Source: WTGU01 sp965200925 | GTDB lineage: Bacteria > Pseudomonadota > Alphaproteobacteria > UBA828 | Reading direction: 5' to 3' | DNA length: 64,000 nucleotides | Assembly (NCBI GenBank): GCA_965200925.1 | Contig: OZ241738.1 | Location: forward strand, 3,410,001-3,474,000 | Shown: positions 17,552 to 26,063 of the stretch, piece by piece | Position numbering within the stretch: the first letter of the stretch is position 1 | How the letters are laid out: every line of letters begins with the position of its first letter | Notes under the pieces: generated by a model | Databases searched by the model: none | What the model was told of the DNA's origin: nothing | The model's input: only the letters and a program-made list of their open reading frames with translations | Translations under genes and position numbers: made by a program

Positions 17552-17868
17552 CCGCGGCGTCGGAGGCGGAGGCCCGGACCCTCGGCCGCGCCCTCGTCGA
17601 GGCGCGGCTTGCCGCGGCGGTCAATGTCGCGCCGCACGTCTTCTCGATCTATCGCTGGCGAGGCGCGCTCCGCGAGGGCGGCGAAGCCATGCTGTGGGCG
17701 AAGACCCGCGCCGACCTCGTGGCGCCGCTGACGGAGATGATCAAGGCGCGGCACGGCTATGCGTGCCCCTGCGTCGTGGCGCTCCCGATCGTGGGCGGCA
17801 ACGCGGACTATCTCGCCTGGATCGACGCCGAGACGCGGCGGCCGGGCGGCGGGGGCGTGCCGGCATGA
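17527..17868 (+). CDS. cutA: Divalent-cation tolerance protein CutA
   Basis: Small trimeric CutA1 protein, 113 residues, ferredoxin-like fold. Family features: VCVTAASEAEARTLGRALVE, AAVNVAPHVFSIYRWRGAL, MIKARHGYACPCVVALPI and GNADYLAWID. The GTG at 17527 gives the usual length; the open frame upstream belongs to the shadow of the GNAT gene. Its stop overlaps the next ATG (ATGA). Linked in E. coli to copper tolerance, though its molecular role is uncertain. Confidence 0.92.
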   Translation: MSHVAVCVTAASEAEARTLGRALVEARLAAAVNVAPHVFSIYRWRGALREGGEAMLWAKTRADLVAPLTEMIKARHGYACPCVVALPIVGGNADYLAWIDAETRRPGGGGVPA

Positions 17869-18743
17869 TCTACGACGCGCCGGTGTTCAGGGTCTTGGGC
17901 GATACCGCGATCAACGTCGAATTCGGCGACGAATCGAGCATTCCCCTCAATTTCCGCATCCTGGCGCTTGATCTGGCGCTGCGCGAAGACCGCCCGAAGG
18001 GGCTGGTCGAGACCAACCCGCAAGTGCGCACCCTCGGCCTCGTCTTCGACCCGCTGGCGACCACGCGCGGCCGCATCGTGGCCCACCTCGAAGCGTTGAT
18101 CGCCACCCAGGGCGCGGTGCCGACGCTGCCGAGCCGCCGGTTGATCGTCCCGGCGCTCTACGACGATCCATGGTCCAGGGCGTGTGCGGACGCCTTCGGA
18201 GTCCGCAACAACATCGAGTATATCGCCGAATTCAACGGCATGACGGTGGCCCAGGTGATCGCAACGCACACCGCCTGCGATTATTGGGTCACCGGCGTGG
18301 GCTTCGTGCCCGGCGCCTTCATGTCCTACGCCATGGACCCGCGGGAGCGCTTCGGCGCGCCGCTCTACCGCACGCCGCGCACCTGGACCCACGCGAGGCT
18401 GCTCAATTTCGGCGGCCTCACCTCGACGATCTACCCGATCCGCGTGCCCGGCGGCGGCCAGCTCTTCGGCCGCACGCCGATCGAGATTTTCGATCCAGAG
18501 GCGCGGAACCCGGCCTTCGCCGGCAGCCCCGTGCTCGCCCGCGCCGGCGACCGCCACCGCTACGTCTCGATCTCGCGCGAGGAATACGACGCGATTCGCG
18601 CGGCGGTGAAGGCGGGCGCCTACGAATACCGCATGGAGGAAGGGCGCTTCGACTGCGCCGCCTATCGCGACTGGCTCGCCGGGCTCGGGGAGCCGGCGGA
18701 GAAGCGGGACCCGGAAAGCGCGTGGGGGCCGCCCCGTGCTTGA
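17865..18743 (+). CDS. 5-oxoprolinase subunit B / KipI-like
   Basis: 292-residue protein of the KipI/allophanate hydrolase subunit 1 family. LGDTAINVEFGD at the start and, in the C-terminal half, GVGFVPGAFMSY, TSTIYPIRVPGGG and LFGRTPIEIFDP correspond to the family's IGF-PGF, IYP and PGGW-GRT pattern, although divergent. Start ATG overlaps the cutA stop. It is immediately followed by the PxpC-like partner with an eight-base overlap. PxpA (LamB/YcsF) is not here, so 5-oxoproline hydrolysis cannot be assumed. Confidence 0.8.
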   Translation: MIYDAPVFRVLGDTAINVEFGDESSIPLNFRILALDLALREDRPKGLVETNPQVRTLGLVFDPLATTRGRIVAHLEALIATQGAVPTLPSRRLIVPALYDDPWSRACADAFGVRNNIEYIAEFNGMTVAQVIATHTACDYWVTGVGFVPGAFMSYAMDPRERFGAPLYRTPRTWTHARLLNFGGLTSTIYPIRVPGGGQLFGRTPIEIFDPEARNPAFAGSPVLARAGDRHRYVSISREEYDAIRAAVKAGAYEYRMEEGRFDCAAYRDWLAGLGEPAEKRDPESAWGPPRA

Positions 18744-19749
18744 GGTCCTCGACGGCGGCATCCAGACGACGGTCCAGGACATGGGCCGGCGCGGCGGGCA
18801 GGCCCTCGGCATCCCGCCCTCCGGCGCGCAGGACGGGTTCGCCCTCAGGATCGCCAACCTGCTCGTCGGCAATCCGCCCGGCGGCCCGCTCGTCCTGCGC
18901 GAGGAGCCGGGTGCCGCCGGGCTCGAGATCGTCCTCGGCCGGTTGCAGCTCCGTGCGTCGCGGGACCACGCGGTGGCCCTTGCCGGCGCCGATCTGAACA
19001 CCACCGTGGACGGCGCGGCCGTTCCGCCGTGGTCGTCGTTCCTCTTGCGCGCGGGCCGGACGCTCGCCTGCGGCATGGCACGGCACGGCGCGCGGGGGTA
19101 TCTCGCGGTCCATGGCGGGATCGGCGTGCCGCCGTATCTGGGCAGCCGCGCGACCTATGTTCGGGGGCGTTTCGGCGGCCTCGAGGGGCGACCGCTCCGG
19201 CGCGGCGATCGCCTGCCCGTCGGCCCGTCGACGGCCGCGCCGGCCGCCCTGGCCGGGCGCCGGCTGCGGCCCGAGCACGTGCCGCGCTACGGGCCGCCGT
19301 GGCGGGTGCGCGTGGTCGCCGGCCCGGAGGAGGAGCGTTTCACGGAACGCGGCGTCGCGACGTTCTACGGCACGCCGTGGATGCTCAACCCGAAGGCCGA
19401 CCGGACAGGGATGCGGCTCATGGGCCCGACTCTCGATTTCCGGCCCGGCCGGCCGCGCTATCTGGTCGAGGACGCGGGTGCGGACCCTTCCAACATCGTC
19501 ATCGACCCGGGCGCGCCCGTCGGCACCGTGCAGGTGCCGTCCGGCGTCGAGCCGATCGTGCTCGGAGTCGATTCCCCGAGCGTCGGCGGGTATGCGCGCA
19601 TCGCGGTCGTGATCTCGCCGGACATGGCGCGAATCGGGCAGGCACGGCCGCTGGAGGAGGTCCGCTTCGTCCGCATCGCGCACGAAGAAGCGGTGACGCT
19701 CCTCGCCGCACAGGAGGCCGCGCTCGCGGCTCCCACCCTCCTCGCCTGA
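18736..19749 (+). CDS. 5-oxoprolinase subunit C / biotin-dependent carboxyltransferase-like
   Basis: 337-residue partner of the upstream KipI-like protein, of the KipA/allophanate hydrolase subunit 2 family. Family features include VLDGGIQTTVQDMGRRGGQA at the N-terminus, PPSGAQDGFALRIANLLVGN, YLAVHGGIGVPPYLGSRAT and the C-terminal DPGAPVGTVQVPSG. The GTG at 18736 lies inside the preceding gene. Despite the family name these pairs act in ATP-dependent 5-oxoproline opening with PxpA; here the third partner would have to be elsewhere. Confidence 0.85.
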   Translation: MLEVLDGGIQTTVQDMGRRGGQALGIPPSGAQDGFALRIANLLVGNPPGGPLVLREEPGAAGLEIVLGRLQLRASRDHAVALAGADLNTTVDGAAVPPWSSFLLRAGRTLACGMARHGARGYLAVHGGIGVPPYLGSRATYVRGRFGGLEGRPLRRGDRLPVGPSTAAPAALAGRRLRPEHVPRYGPPWRVRVVAGPEEERFTERGVATFYGTPWMLNPKADRTGMRLMGPTLDFRPGRPRYLVEDAGADPSNIVIDPGAPVGTVQVPSGVEPIVLGVDSPSVGGYARIAVVISPDMARIGQARPLEEVRFVRIAHEEAVTLLAAQEAALAAPTLLA

Positions 19750-19921
19750 GGCGCGCGGGTCTCGTCGCGCACGAAGTGCGCGCCTTCCGTCGCGATGTGC
19801 ACGAGATGCGCGCCTTCCGTCGCGACGCCCGTCTGTCGGCGTAGCGGAGAAGGAGATCGACGGCAGGGACGGGCGGCGCCAGGATCGTGGCGGCGAGTGC
19901 GGCGCTGGCGAGGCGGAACAT
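19499..19921 (-). other. Possible minus-strand small secreted ORF or remnant in the pxpC-Slam gap
   Basis: The gap 19750-20185 holds no clear plus-strand gene. On the minus strand an ATG at 19921 has an ideal ribosome site (CGGAGG, six bases before it) and opens with a good signal peptide, MFRLASAALAATILAPPVPA. After about 30 residues the frame becomes arginine-rich, and it runs antisense into pxpC. A different frame over the repeats reads ATEGAH twice, so this may be a frameshifted remnant. I would not count it as an intact gene. Confidence 0.25.
19767..19826. repeat. Two tandem 30-bp direct repeats
   Basis: Copies at 19767-19796 and 19797-19826 share GCGCGCCTTCCGTCGCGA and differ at a few bases. 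They lie just after pxpC, inside the 436-base gap before the Slam-like gene, and within the weak minus-strand reading frame described next. Confidence 0.8.
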
Positions 19922-20185
19922 GGGTTCCTCCGGGATTCCGCGAATCGTGAAGTGGACCTGCGGTATTCGATGCGCGGCGTTTCCGGGAATCGCCGCCGGT
20001 ATCGCTGGCGCGTATCGTTGTCCGGCTGAACCGGGTGGATCGTCTGCTGACGACGCCCCCGCGCTTGCGCCCGGTACGGAGCGGGTATAAAGTAACGCGG
20101 CGTTCCCGCCCGCGTGGGCGGAGCAGGGGCCGCCGTTCCTCGCCCGCCGCAGCCGCGGAACCGCTCCGTGAGAAGGAAATCCCGG

Positions 20186-21655
20186 ATGATCCCCCGTGGT
20201 GTCCCGCGTGTCGTCCTGGCCGCCGCGCTGGCGTTGTCCCTGTGCGTGCCGGCCTTCGCCGAGGACACGCCGGACGCGGTCGAGCGTGCCGAGGAGATGA
20301 TCTTTTCCGGCGAGCCGGCGGCGGCGCTCGCCCTGCTGCGCCCGCTGGCCGAGAGCGACCCGGACCACACGGACGCTTGGTTCTTCCGCGGGATGGCGGC
20401 GCTCGCCACGGCTTCCCTGCCTGCCGATGCGCCCGGCGCGCCGGCGAGCGAAGAGGCCCGCCGGGCGCTGTACGACGAGGCGGTGGCGAGCTACCGCCAC
20501 ATCCTGGAGGCGCAGCCCGGGCTGGCCGGCGCGCGGCTCGAGCTCGCGCGGGCGCTGTTCGAACGCGGGCGCTGCCTCGCGCCGCCGGACGACCTGCTGG
20601 AGCATCTGCTGGGCGACGATTGCGACGCCGCCGAGCACCACTTCCGGCGCGCCCTCGCGGGCGACCTGTCGGAACCCATCGCGGCCGCTGTCTCACGCTT
20701 CGTTGCCGCCGTGCAGGCGCGCAAACGGGTGTCCGGCTCCTTCGGGATGGCGGTGGCGCCCGACAGCAATGTCAACACCGGCACCGACGCGCGCACCTTC
20801 GAGAGCCGCATCAGGAACTTCTTCACGGGCGAGGCGCTGGAGTTCGCACTGGACGAACGGGCGCGGCGGACCTCGGGCCTCGGAGTCGTGATCTCGGCGG
20901 ACGGCGAATACCGCCATCCCCTGGCGTTCCGGCTCTTCGAGGACACGGCGACCCGGTTGCGCCTGGGCGGCAGCCTCTATCGGCGCGAATATGGCGGGCA
21001 CCGCTTCGACGACATGACGCTCTCCCTCCAGGCGGGGCCGCAGCTCCTGTTCCCGCGCGGGCGCGCCAGCCTGCTCGCGCAAGCGGACCGCCGCTGGTTC
21101 GCGGGCGATCCGGTGAGCCGCGGCTTCGGCCCGCGCCTCGAAGGCCGCGTGGCGGTCGGCGAGCGGCTGTGGCTCGGCGCCGGCGTCCAACGGATCGAGC
21201 GACGCTACCGTGAGGCCAAGGGCAGCGAAGGCCCGGTGCTCGACGCCGACGTCGACTTCTCCTACGCGGTGACCCCGGCGGTCGTGCTCGGCCTGCGCGG
21301 CGGCTGGCAGAGGACGCGCGCCGAGCGCCCGGACCTGCGGAGCCGCACGCGGCGGCTCGGCGCGTTCGTCGGCGCCGAGCCGCCGCCGGTGCTGGGCGTC
21401 ACCGGCTTCGGCGTCGGCGCCTCCCACGACGTGTTCTTCACCCGCTACGACGAGCCGGGCTATTTCCTGATCACCCCGGACGCCCGGCGCGACCGGCTCT
21501 CGGCCACCCGGCTCACGCTCTCCAACGACCATATCGAACTGTTCGGCTTCGTCCCGGCGCTGTCGCTGGTGCACGAGCGGCGCAGCTCGAACATCGAGAA
21601 CGTGTTCGACTACCGCCGCCAGCGGGCCGAGCTCTCGATGCGCCAGCGGTTCTGA
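20186..21655 (+). CDS. Surface lipoprotein assembly modifier (Slam)-like outer membrane protein
   Basis: 489 residues. Signal peptide ending near VPAFAED, then TPR-like helices (about residues 30-185: FFRGMAAL, YRHILEAQPGLAGARLELARALFE) and a C-terminal half with alternating beta strands ending in the outer-membrane type terminus FDYRRQRAELSMRQRF. This TPR plus barrel order is that of DUF560/Slam proteins, which move lipoproteins across the outer membrane. Start ATG at 20186 has AGAAGGAA upstream. Slam genes usually sit beside their substrate; no lipoprotein gene is evident here. Confidence 0.75.
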   Translation: MIPRGVPRVVLAAALALSLCVPAFAEDTPDAVERAEEMIFSGEPAAALALLRPLAESDPDHTDAWFFRGMAALATASLPADAPGAPASEEARRALYDEAVASYRHILEAQPGLAGARLELARALFERGRCLAPPDDLLEHLLGDDCDAAEHHFRRALAGDLSEPIAAAVSRFVAAVQARKRVSGSFGMAVAPDSNVNTGTDARTFESRIRNFFTGEALEFALDERARRTSGLGVVISADGEYRHPLAFRLFEDTATRLRLGGSLYRREYGGHRFDDMTLSLQAGPQLLFPRGRASLLAQADRRWFAGDPVSRGFGPRLEGRVAVGERLWLGAGVQRIERRYREAKGSEGPVLDADVDFSYAVTPAVVLGLRGGWQRTRAERPDLRSRTRRLGAFVGAEPPPVLGVTGFGVGASHDVFFTRYDEPGYFLITPDARRDRLSATRLTLSNDHIELFGFVPALSLVHERRSSNIENVFDYRRQRAELSMRQRF

Positions 21656-21743
21656 ACCGCCCGTCGCCGGCGTCCGTGCCATGCTTCTGCCGCGCGAACG
21701 CCTTCCTCCACCCGACGTTTCCCGACGCATCGAGGAACACGCC

Positions 21744-22121
21744 ATGGGCGCTGTCCACGTCACCGTCACCATTCGCAATCCGGCCGATCCGTCGCGAAGC
21801 TGGGACGGTCTGTTCCCGGTGGATACCGGCACCACGGACTCGCTGGTGCCGCGATCCTGTATCGCGGCGATCGGGATCGCGCCCGAGGGCCAGCGCGTTT
21901 ACGAAACCGCGGACGGTCGCGAGATCAGGATGGACTTCGCCCGTGCGTATATTGAGTTCATGGGCGATTTGACGGCGGGCCGCATCGTCATCGGCGACGA
22001 CAGCACCGAGCCCCTGCTCGGGGTCACGGCGCTGGAATCCGCCGGTATCGAGGTGGACCCTGTGAACCAGCGCCTGAAAAGGCTGCCGACGTTGCGGCTG
22101 AAGCGCCTGGCGCGGGCGTAA
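21744..22121 (+). CDS. Clan AA (retropepsin-like) aspartic protease
   Basis: 125-residue soluble protein with the single-chain retropepsin motif VDTGTTDSLVPRSCIAAIGI, whose DTG supplies one catalytic aspartate; such proteins act as dimers. A second family feature, LLGVTALESAGIEVDP, matches the hydrophobic-hydrophobic-G turn near the C-terminus. The ATG at 21744 follows GAGGAAC; an upstream ATG at 21681 would add residues without similarity. Substrate unknown. Confidence 0.8.
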   Translation: MGAVHVTVTIRNPADPSRSWDGLFPVDTGTTDSLVPRSCIAAIGIAPEGQRVYETADGREIRMDFARAYIEFMGDLTAGRIVIGDDSTEPLLGVTALESAGIEVDPVNQRLKRLPTLRLKRLARA

Positions 22122-22202
22122 CGTCGCGCCCGCCGCGCACTTGCGGACGGCGGGCGGTTCGGGAATCATGGGGATACACTGGCCGGAACAGGGAGCGGCG
22201 CC

Positions 22203-22334
22203 ATGTCTCCGAACAGCAGGCGGATCCTCCGGATCGTCGCGGACAACGTGTTCTGGGTCTTCCTTGGCGTGATGATCGTTCTCGGCTCCGTTCTCGAAAC
22301 GCCGATGATCAACGTCGGCCTGACCGCGCGCTGA
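22203..22334 (+). CDS. Single-span membrane microprotein, 43 residues
   Basis: Short gene with a good ribosome site (AGGGAG, seven bases before the ATG). After a basic start (MSPNSRRILRIVADN) it has one hydrophobic span, VFWVFLGVMIVLGSVLE, and ends MINVGLTAR. It sits between the protease and the TPR-oxygenase genes with same orientation. No family recognised; reality is supported by the ribosome site and the topology. Confidence 0.55.
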   Translation: MSPNSRRILRIVADNVFWVFLGVMIVLGSVLETPMINVGLTAR

Positions 22335-22357
22335 CGGCCCCGCCGGCGCCGCGCGGG

Positions 22358-23590
22358 ATGAGCCGGCGTGCGCGGCGGACGCGCGACCCCGGCGCCGACA
22401 CGCTGGCCCGGGCGCTGGCGCACCTGAAGGCGGGGCGCGCGGGGAGGGCCGACCAGCTCCTGTCGAAGCTGATGGCGCAGGGCGGTGCGGCTGTGAACCC
22501 GACCGTGCTCCATTATGCCGGCGTCGCCCGTTACCGCTGTGGTCGCTTCGACGAGGCGACCACCCTCCTGCGCGCGGCGACGACGGCCGCGCCGGACTAT
22601 GCCGAGGCGCACAACAGCCTGGGCGTGGTCCTCCTGGAAACCGGGAGTGCAGCGGCAGCTCGCGCCGCGTTCGAACGTGCCGTCGCGCTCAAGCCCGGCT
22701 ACGCCAACGCCTGCACGAATCTCGGCAACGCCTTGCGGGCGGAGGGGGCGGGCGACGAGGCGATCGCCGCCTACCGAAAGGCTCTGGCCCTCGATCCGCG
22801 TGATTGCCAGGCGCATGACGGGCTGGCCCGTCTCTGCCTCTCCCGCGGGGATATGGCGGCGGCGCTGGACGCCTGTCGGACCTGCCTCGCCCTCGACCCC
22901 TTCCGCCAGAACGCGCTGGCGACGCTGGCGCTGGCAGAGCAGGTCGGCGGCGACCGGGAGGCGGGGCGCCGCCTCTACGACTTCGCACGCTTCGTCCGCA
23001 GGGTCCCACTGCGCCCGCCGCCGGACTACGCACGCCTCGACGCCTTCAACGAGGCGCTGGCGGAAGCCGTCCGCGCCGCACCCTCCCTGACCTGGGAGCC
23101 GCTCGACCGGGTGACCCGCGGCGGTGCCGTCACCGGGGACCTGCTCCGCGCGCCGAGCCGCCCGATCCGGGCCTTCGAGCGCGTGTTGCGGGCGGCGATC
23201 GACAGCTACCGGAAGACGCTGGCCCGCGACGCAGAGGTGCCGTTCCTCGCCCGCGTTCCCGCCCGCTACCGGCTCACGCTGATCGCGTCGATCCTGAAGG
23301 CGGGCGGCCGCCACCCGCCGCACGTCCACGAGGGGGCTTGGCTCAGCGGCGTCTATTACGTCGCCGTGCCCGAGCGTCTCGCCGCCGATCGCGAAGGCCA
23401 CGGCGGCTGGCTGGAATTCGGACGCCCCAACCACGCCCTGCCCGAGGGAAGCGACGTCCGCCGCGCGATCCACGAACCCCGGGCCGGCACCGCGCTTCTT
23501 TTCCCATCCTACTTCTATCACGGAACGCTGCCCTTCGCGAGCGCCGGCGAGCGGATCGGCATCGCCTTCGACGCCTATCCCGAGCCGTAA
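22358..23590 (+). CDS. TPR protein with C-terminal 2OG-Fe(II) oxygenase domain
   Basis: 410 residues. About residues 10-190 are TPR repeats (AEAHNSLGVVLLETGSAAAA, ANACTNLGNALRAEGAGDEA). The C-terminal half has the features of the putative 2OG-Fe(II) oxygenase family with a histidine-rich ligand region HPPHVHEGAWLSGVYYV and, later, LLFPSYFYHGTLPF with a terminal RIGIAFD (Arg for 2-oxoglutarate). Proteins of this architecture are common in alphaproteobacteria; substrate unknown, protein hydroxylation or a sulfotransferase-like partner role is possible. Confidence 0.85.
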   Translation: MSRRARRTRDPGADTLARALAHLKAGRAGRADQLLSKLMAQGGAAVNPTVLHYAGVARYRCGRFDEATTLLRAATTAAPDYAEAHNSLGVVLLETGSAAAARAAFERAVALKPGYANACTNLGNALRAEGAGDEAIAAYRKALALDPRDCQAHDGLARLCLSRGDMAAALDACRTCLALDPFRQNALATLALAEQVGGDREAGRRLYDFARFVRRVPLRPPPDYARLDAFNEALAEAVRAAPSLTWEPLDRVTRGGAVTGDLLRAPSRPIRAFERVLRAAIDSYRKTLARDAEVPFLARVPARYRLTLIASILKAGGRHPPHVHEGAWLSGVYYVAVPERLAADREGHGGWLEFGRPNHALPEGSDVRRAIHEPRAGTALLFPSYFYHGTLPFASAGERIGIAFDAYPEP

Positions 23591-23636
23591 GGGGATTTGC
23601 ACTTTCCTCCTCCCTCACAGGGGAGATAGAGAGGAA

Positions 23637-23661
23637 ACGGTTCCCTTCCGCACGGAACCGT
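23637..23661. other. Perfect 8-bp stem-loop after the TPR-oxygenase gene
   Basis: ACGGTTCC and GGAACCGT surround a nine-base loop, 46 bases after the stop at 23590. There is no T-tract, so it is at best a weak terminator or a processing site. Confidence 0.4.
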
Positions 23662-23776
23662 CCAGCGCCGGACGAGCCTTGCGAATGAGCGGGAAAAGAA
23701 ATCTGTACGCCCGGGGAACCGCGCGCCGGGGGTGTAGATTCCGGTTCGCCGTGGCCCCGGTGCGGAAGGATTCAAC

Positions 23777-23845
23777 GTGACCCCGGAGCTCATCGGCGTC
23801 TTCTCGGCGGGCGTGGCGCCGGCCGGCCTCGCCCTGGCAGGATAG
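23777..23845 (+). pseudogene. Truncated start of a small membrane/coiled-coil protein
   Basis: A GTG at 23777 with a strong ribosome site (GGAAGGA, six bases upstream) encodes VTPELIGVFSAGVAPAGLAL then AG and a TAG stop. This N-terminal membrane segment resembles the start of widespread alphaproteobacterial small proteins that continue with a coiled coil; the continuation is missing. It lies at the head of a decayed stretch. Confidence 0.45.
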
Positions 23846-23865
23846 TTGGACAGCGGCGGCCATGC

Positions 23866-24500
23866 GTGTATTCGCGTACGCCATCGTCGTCGACGCTCAC
23901 GGAAGGCGCCACGGCGACGGTGACCGCGACCCTCAAGAGTGCGCTCTCCTCGAATGCCCTCATCCGGGTGTGGCGTCTCCCGTGGCCTCGACGGACGCGG
24001 AAGCGGGCGGCGCCACGCTCTCGCCGAGCAGCAGCATACTCACCATCGCCGCGGGCGCGACGACCAGCGATGCGATCATCGTCACGGCGGCGGACAACGG
24101 CGTGGACGAGGCGGACGGCAAGGTGTTCACGATCTCGGCCGAAGGCGTGAGCGGGGTGTCCAGGTCGTTGCCCAACCGGACGCTGACGGTCAACAAAGAC
24201 GACCCGACGCCGACGGTGACGGCAACGCCGTCGGGCAAGTCGCGCGATGCGGTGACGGTCTCGGCCGCGTCGTCGGTCGGTACGACGAACGACTTCACGC
24301 TGAGCACGGTGAAGACGCTGACCATCGCGGCGGGGCGACGACGAGTTTGGGCACGGTGACGATCATGGCGGCGATCAAGGGCGCGCATGAGAGCCGGATG
24401 CGGGCGATCCACCCCTAATCTGGGCTGGTCGGGTGATGACGGCTCGCGTCTGTGGGCGGTGTTGGGCTACGGGGTGGGTGCGATCACGGATGCGACGGTC
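23866..24500 (+). pseudogene. Frameshifted remnant of a Calx-beta/autotransporter-type surface protein
   Basis: Three frames hold consecutive pieces of what looks like one large adhesin-type protein. Near 23875-23965 one frame reads SSSTLTEGATATVTATLKSA; a second frame (about 23980-24340) reads ATLSPSSSILTIAAGATTS, then DEADGKVFTISAEGVSGV and DPTPTVTATPSGKS, a Calx-beta-like repeat pattern; a third frame near 24417-24480 reads NLGWSGDDGSRLWAVLGYGV, like the barrel domain of an autotransporter. No frame is open throughout and most of the protein is missing. The rest of 23591-24656 shows nothing else I can support. Confidence 0.6.
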
Positions 24501-24656
24501 GTGGAGCGCTTCGGGGCTCGGCGTAGCGACAGCCGCCTGCTGGCGGCGGGCGCTTCCTTCTTGACATCGCGGAACGGCTCAAGAGACTGTCCCGCGGCTT
24601 CGCGTCCTGCGGGGCACGAAGATTGATCGAGAGCGAAGAGGGAGGAGGTCTCCGAC

Positions 24657-26000
24657 ATGCGAGTGAACCGGCGCACGATCCTGAAGGGCGCGGTGGCGGG
24701 GGCGGCTGGCGTGGCCGCCGGGTTCCCACACCTTTACGTCAAGGACTTCGGGCAGGCCTGGGGCGCGAAGCCCTGGATCACCAGCGACGACGACATCAAG
24801 GTGGGCCTCCTGTGGTCGCAGACGGGCAACCTGTCCGTGGTCGAGAACGATTCGACCCAGGTCTCACTGTTCGCCATCGACAGGCTCAACGCCGCGGGCG
24901 GCATCGCCGGCAAGCAGATCGAGCCAGTGGTCGTGGACGCCAAGTCCGACATCAAGGTCTATTCGGAGAAGATCACGCAGCTCATCCTGAGAGACCGCGT
25001 GGTGTCCGTCCACGGCAGCTACACCTCGGCCAGCCGCCGCGCGGTCATGCCGATCGTCATGAAGTGGAACCACCTCTACTACTACCCGACCTGCTACGAA
25101 GGCCGGGAATGCATGCAGAACATCATCAACACCGGCCCGCTCGCCAACCAGCACTCGTTCGATCTGGTGCCGTTCATGGTGGAGAATTTCGGCCCGAAGA
25201 CCTATCTGGTCGGCTCCAACTACATCTGGCCGAAGGAGTCGAACAAGAACGTCAAGGTCTGGCTGGAGCGCGCCGGCGGCGAGGTGCTGGGCGAGGACTA
25301 CATCCCGCTGGGCGGCTCCGAGTTCGCGCCGGTCTTCAACAAGATCCGCCAGCAGCAGCCCGACTGGATCATGTCCACCGTGGTCGGCGATTCCGACATC
25401 GCCCTTCACCGGCAGTTCCTGCAGGAGGGCTTCAAGTCCGACAAGACTCCGATCGCCTCGCTCACCACCGGCGAGATCGAGACCCGCGCCATGGGCAACG
25501 AGGCGGGCGCCGGCCACTTCCTCTCGGCGCCCTACTTCCAGACGCTCCCGAACCCCACCAACGAGAAGTTCGTGGAGGAGTATCTGGCGAGCCCCTACGG
25601 CGGCGGCGGCGTCACCCACTACAACATGGAAGAGACCTATCTCGGCATCCTGGTGTGGGCGAAGGGCGTCGAGCGCGCCCTGGAGGAGACGGGCGGCGAC
25701 TGGGAGGCGATCACGCCGCGGATGATCCGCGACGTGAGCGGCAACTGGCGCGACCAGGGCCCGGTGATGCTGACCGACGAGGAAAGCCCGGAAGGCAAGG
25801 TCTGGATCGACCCGGACAACTTCAACATCTGGCTGAAGCCCAAGATCGGCCAGTGCGGTGCGGACGGGCAGTTCACCATCGTGCGCCAGGCGGACGAGCA
25901 TGTGGGGCCCGATCCCTTCGCGATCTATCCCGAGCGCGGCGTCTGCAAGGCGGACGGCCTCCACCGGCCCGACGGCACGGTGCAGAAGGACGTTCTCTGA
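24657..26000 (+). CDS. Urea/short-chain-amide type ABC transporter substrate-binding protein
   Basis: 447-residue periplasmic binding protein (Peripla_BP_5, UrtA/FmdD type). The N-terminus is a Tat signal (VNRRTILKGAVAGAAG), then KVGLLWSQTGNLSVVE and LINTGP-like ligand-site segments, including NHLYYYPTCYEGRECMQN, characteristic of urea and amide binders. Start ATG has GGAGG a few bases upstream. The following permease and ATPase genes and the dimethylformamidase genes suggest the ligand is N,N-dimethylformamide, formamide or a related amide; that is inference. Confidence 0.88.
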   Translation: MRVNRRTILKGAVAGAAGVAAGFPHLYVKDFGQAWGAKPWITSDDDIKVGLLWSQTGNLSVVENDSTQVSLFAIDRLNAAGGIAGKQIEPVVVDAKSDIKVYSEKITQLILRDRVVSVHGSYTSASRRAVMPIVMKWNHLYYYPTCYEGRECMQNIINTGPLANQHSFDLVPFMVENFGPKTYLVGSNYIWPKESNKNVKVWLERAGGEVLGEDYIPLGGSEFAPVFNKIRQQQPDWIMSTVVGDSDIALHRQFLQEGFKSDKTPIASLTTGEIETRAMGNEAGAGHFLSAPYFQTLPNPTNEKFVEEYLASPYGGGGVTHYNMEETYLGILVWAKGVERALEETGGDWEAITPRMIRDVSGNWRDQGPVMLTDEESPEGKVWIDPDNFNIWLKPKIGQCGADGQFTIVRQADEHVGPDPFAIYPERGVCKADGLHRPDGTVQKDVL

Positions 26001-26038
26001 CCGGCCTCTGACCGGCTCCGCGCGATTCGAGGCCCGGC

Positions 26039-26063
26039 GGGGCGGAGGATTTTCCTCCGTCCC
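26039..26063 (+). terminator. Stem-loop between the binding-protein gene and the permease genes
   Basis: An 11-bp stem with one G-T pair (GGGGCGGAGGA and TCCTCCGTCCC) closes a TTT loop, 39 bases after the stop of the binding-protein gene. There is no U-run, so it may stabilise the upstream mRNA or attenuate transcription, consistent with binding proteins being made in excess over permeases. Confidence 0.5.
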
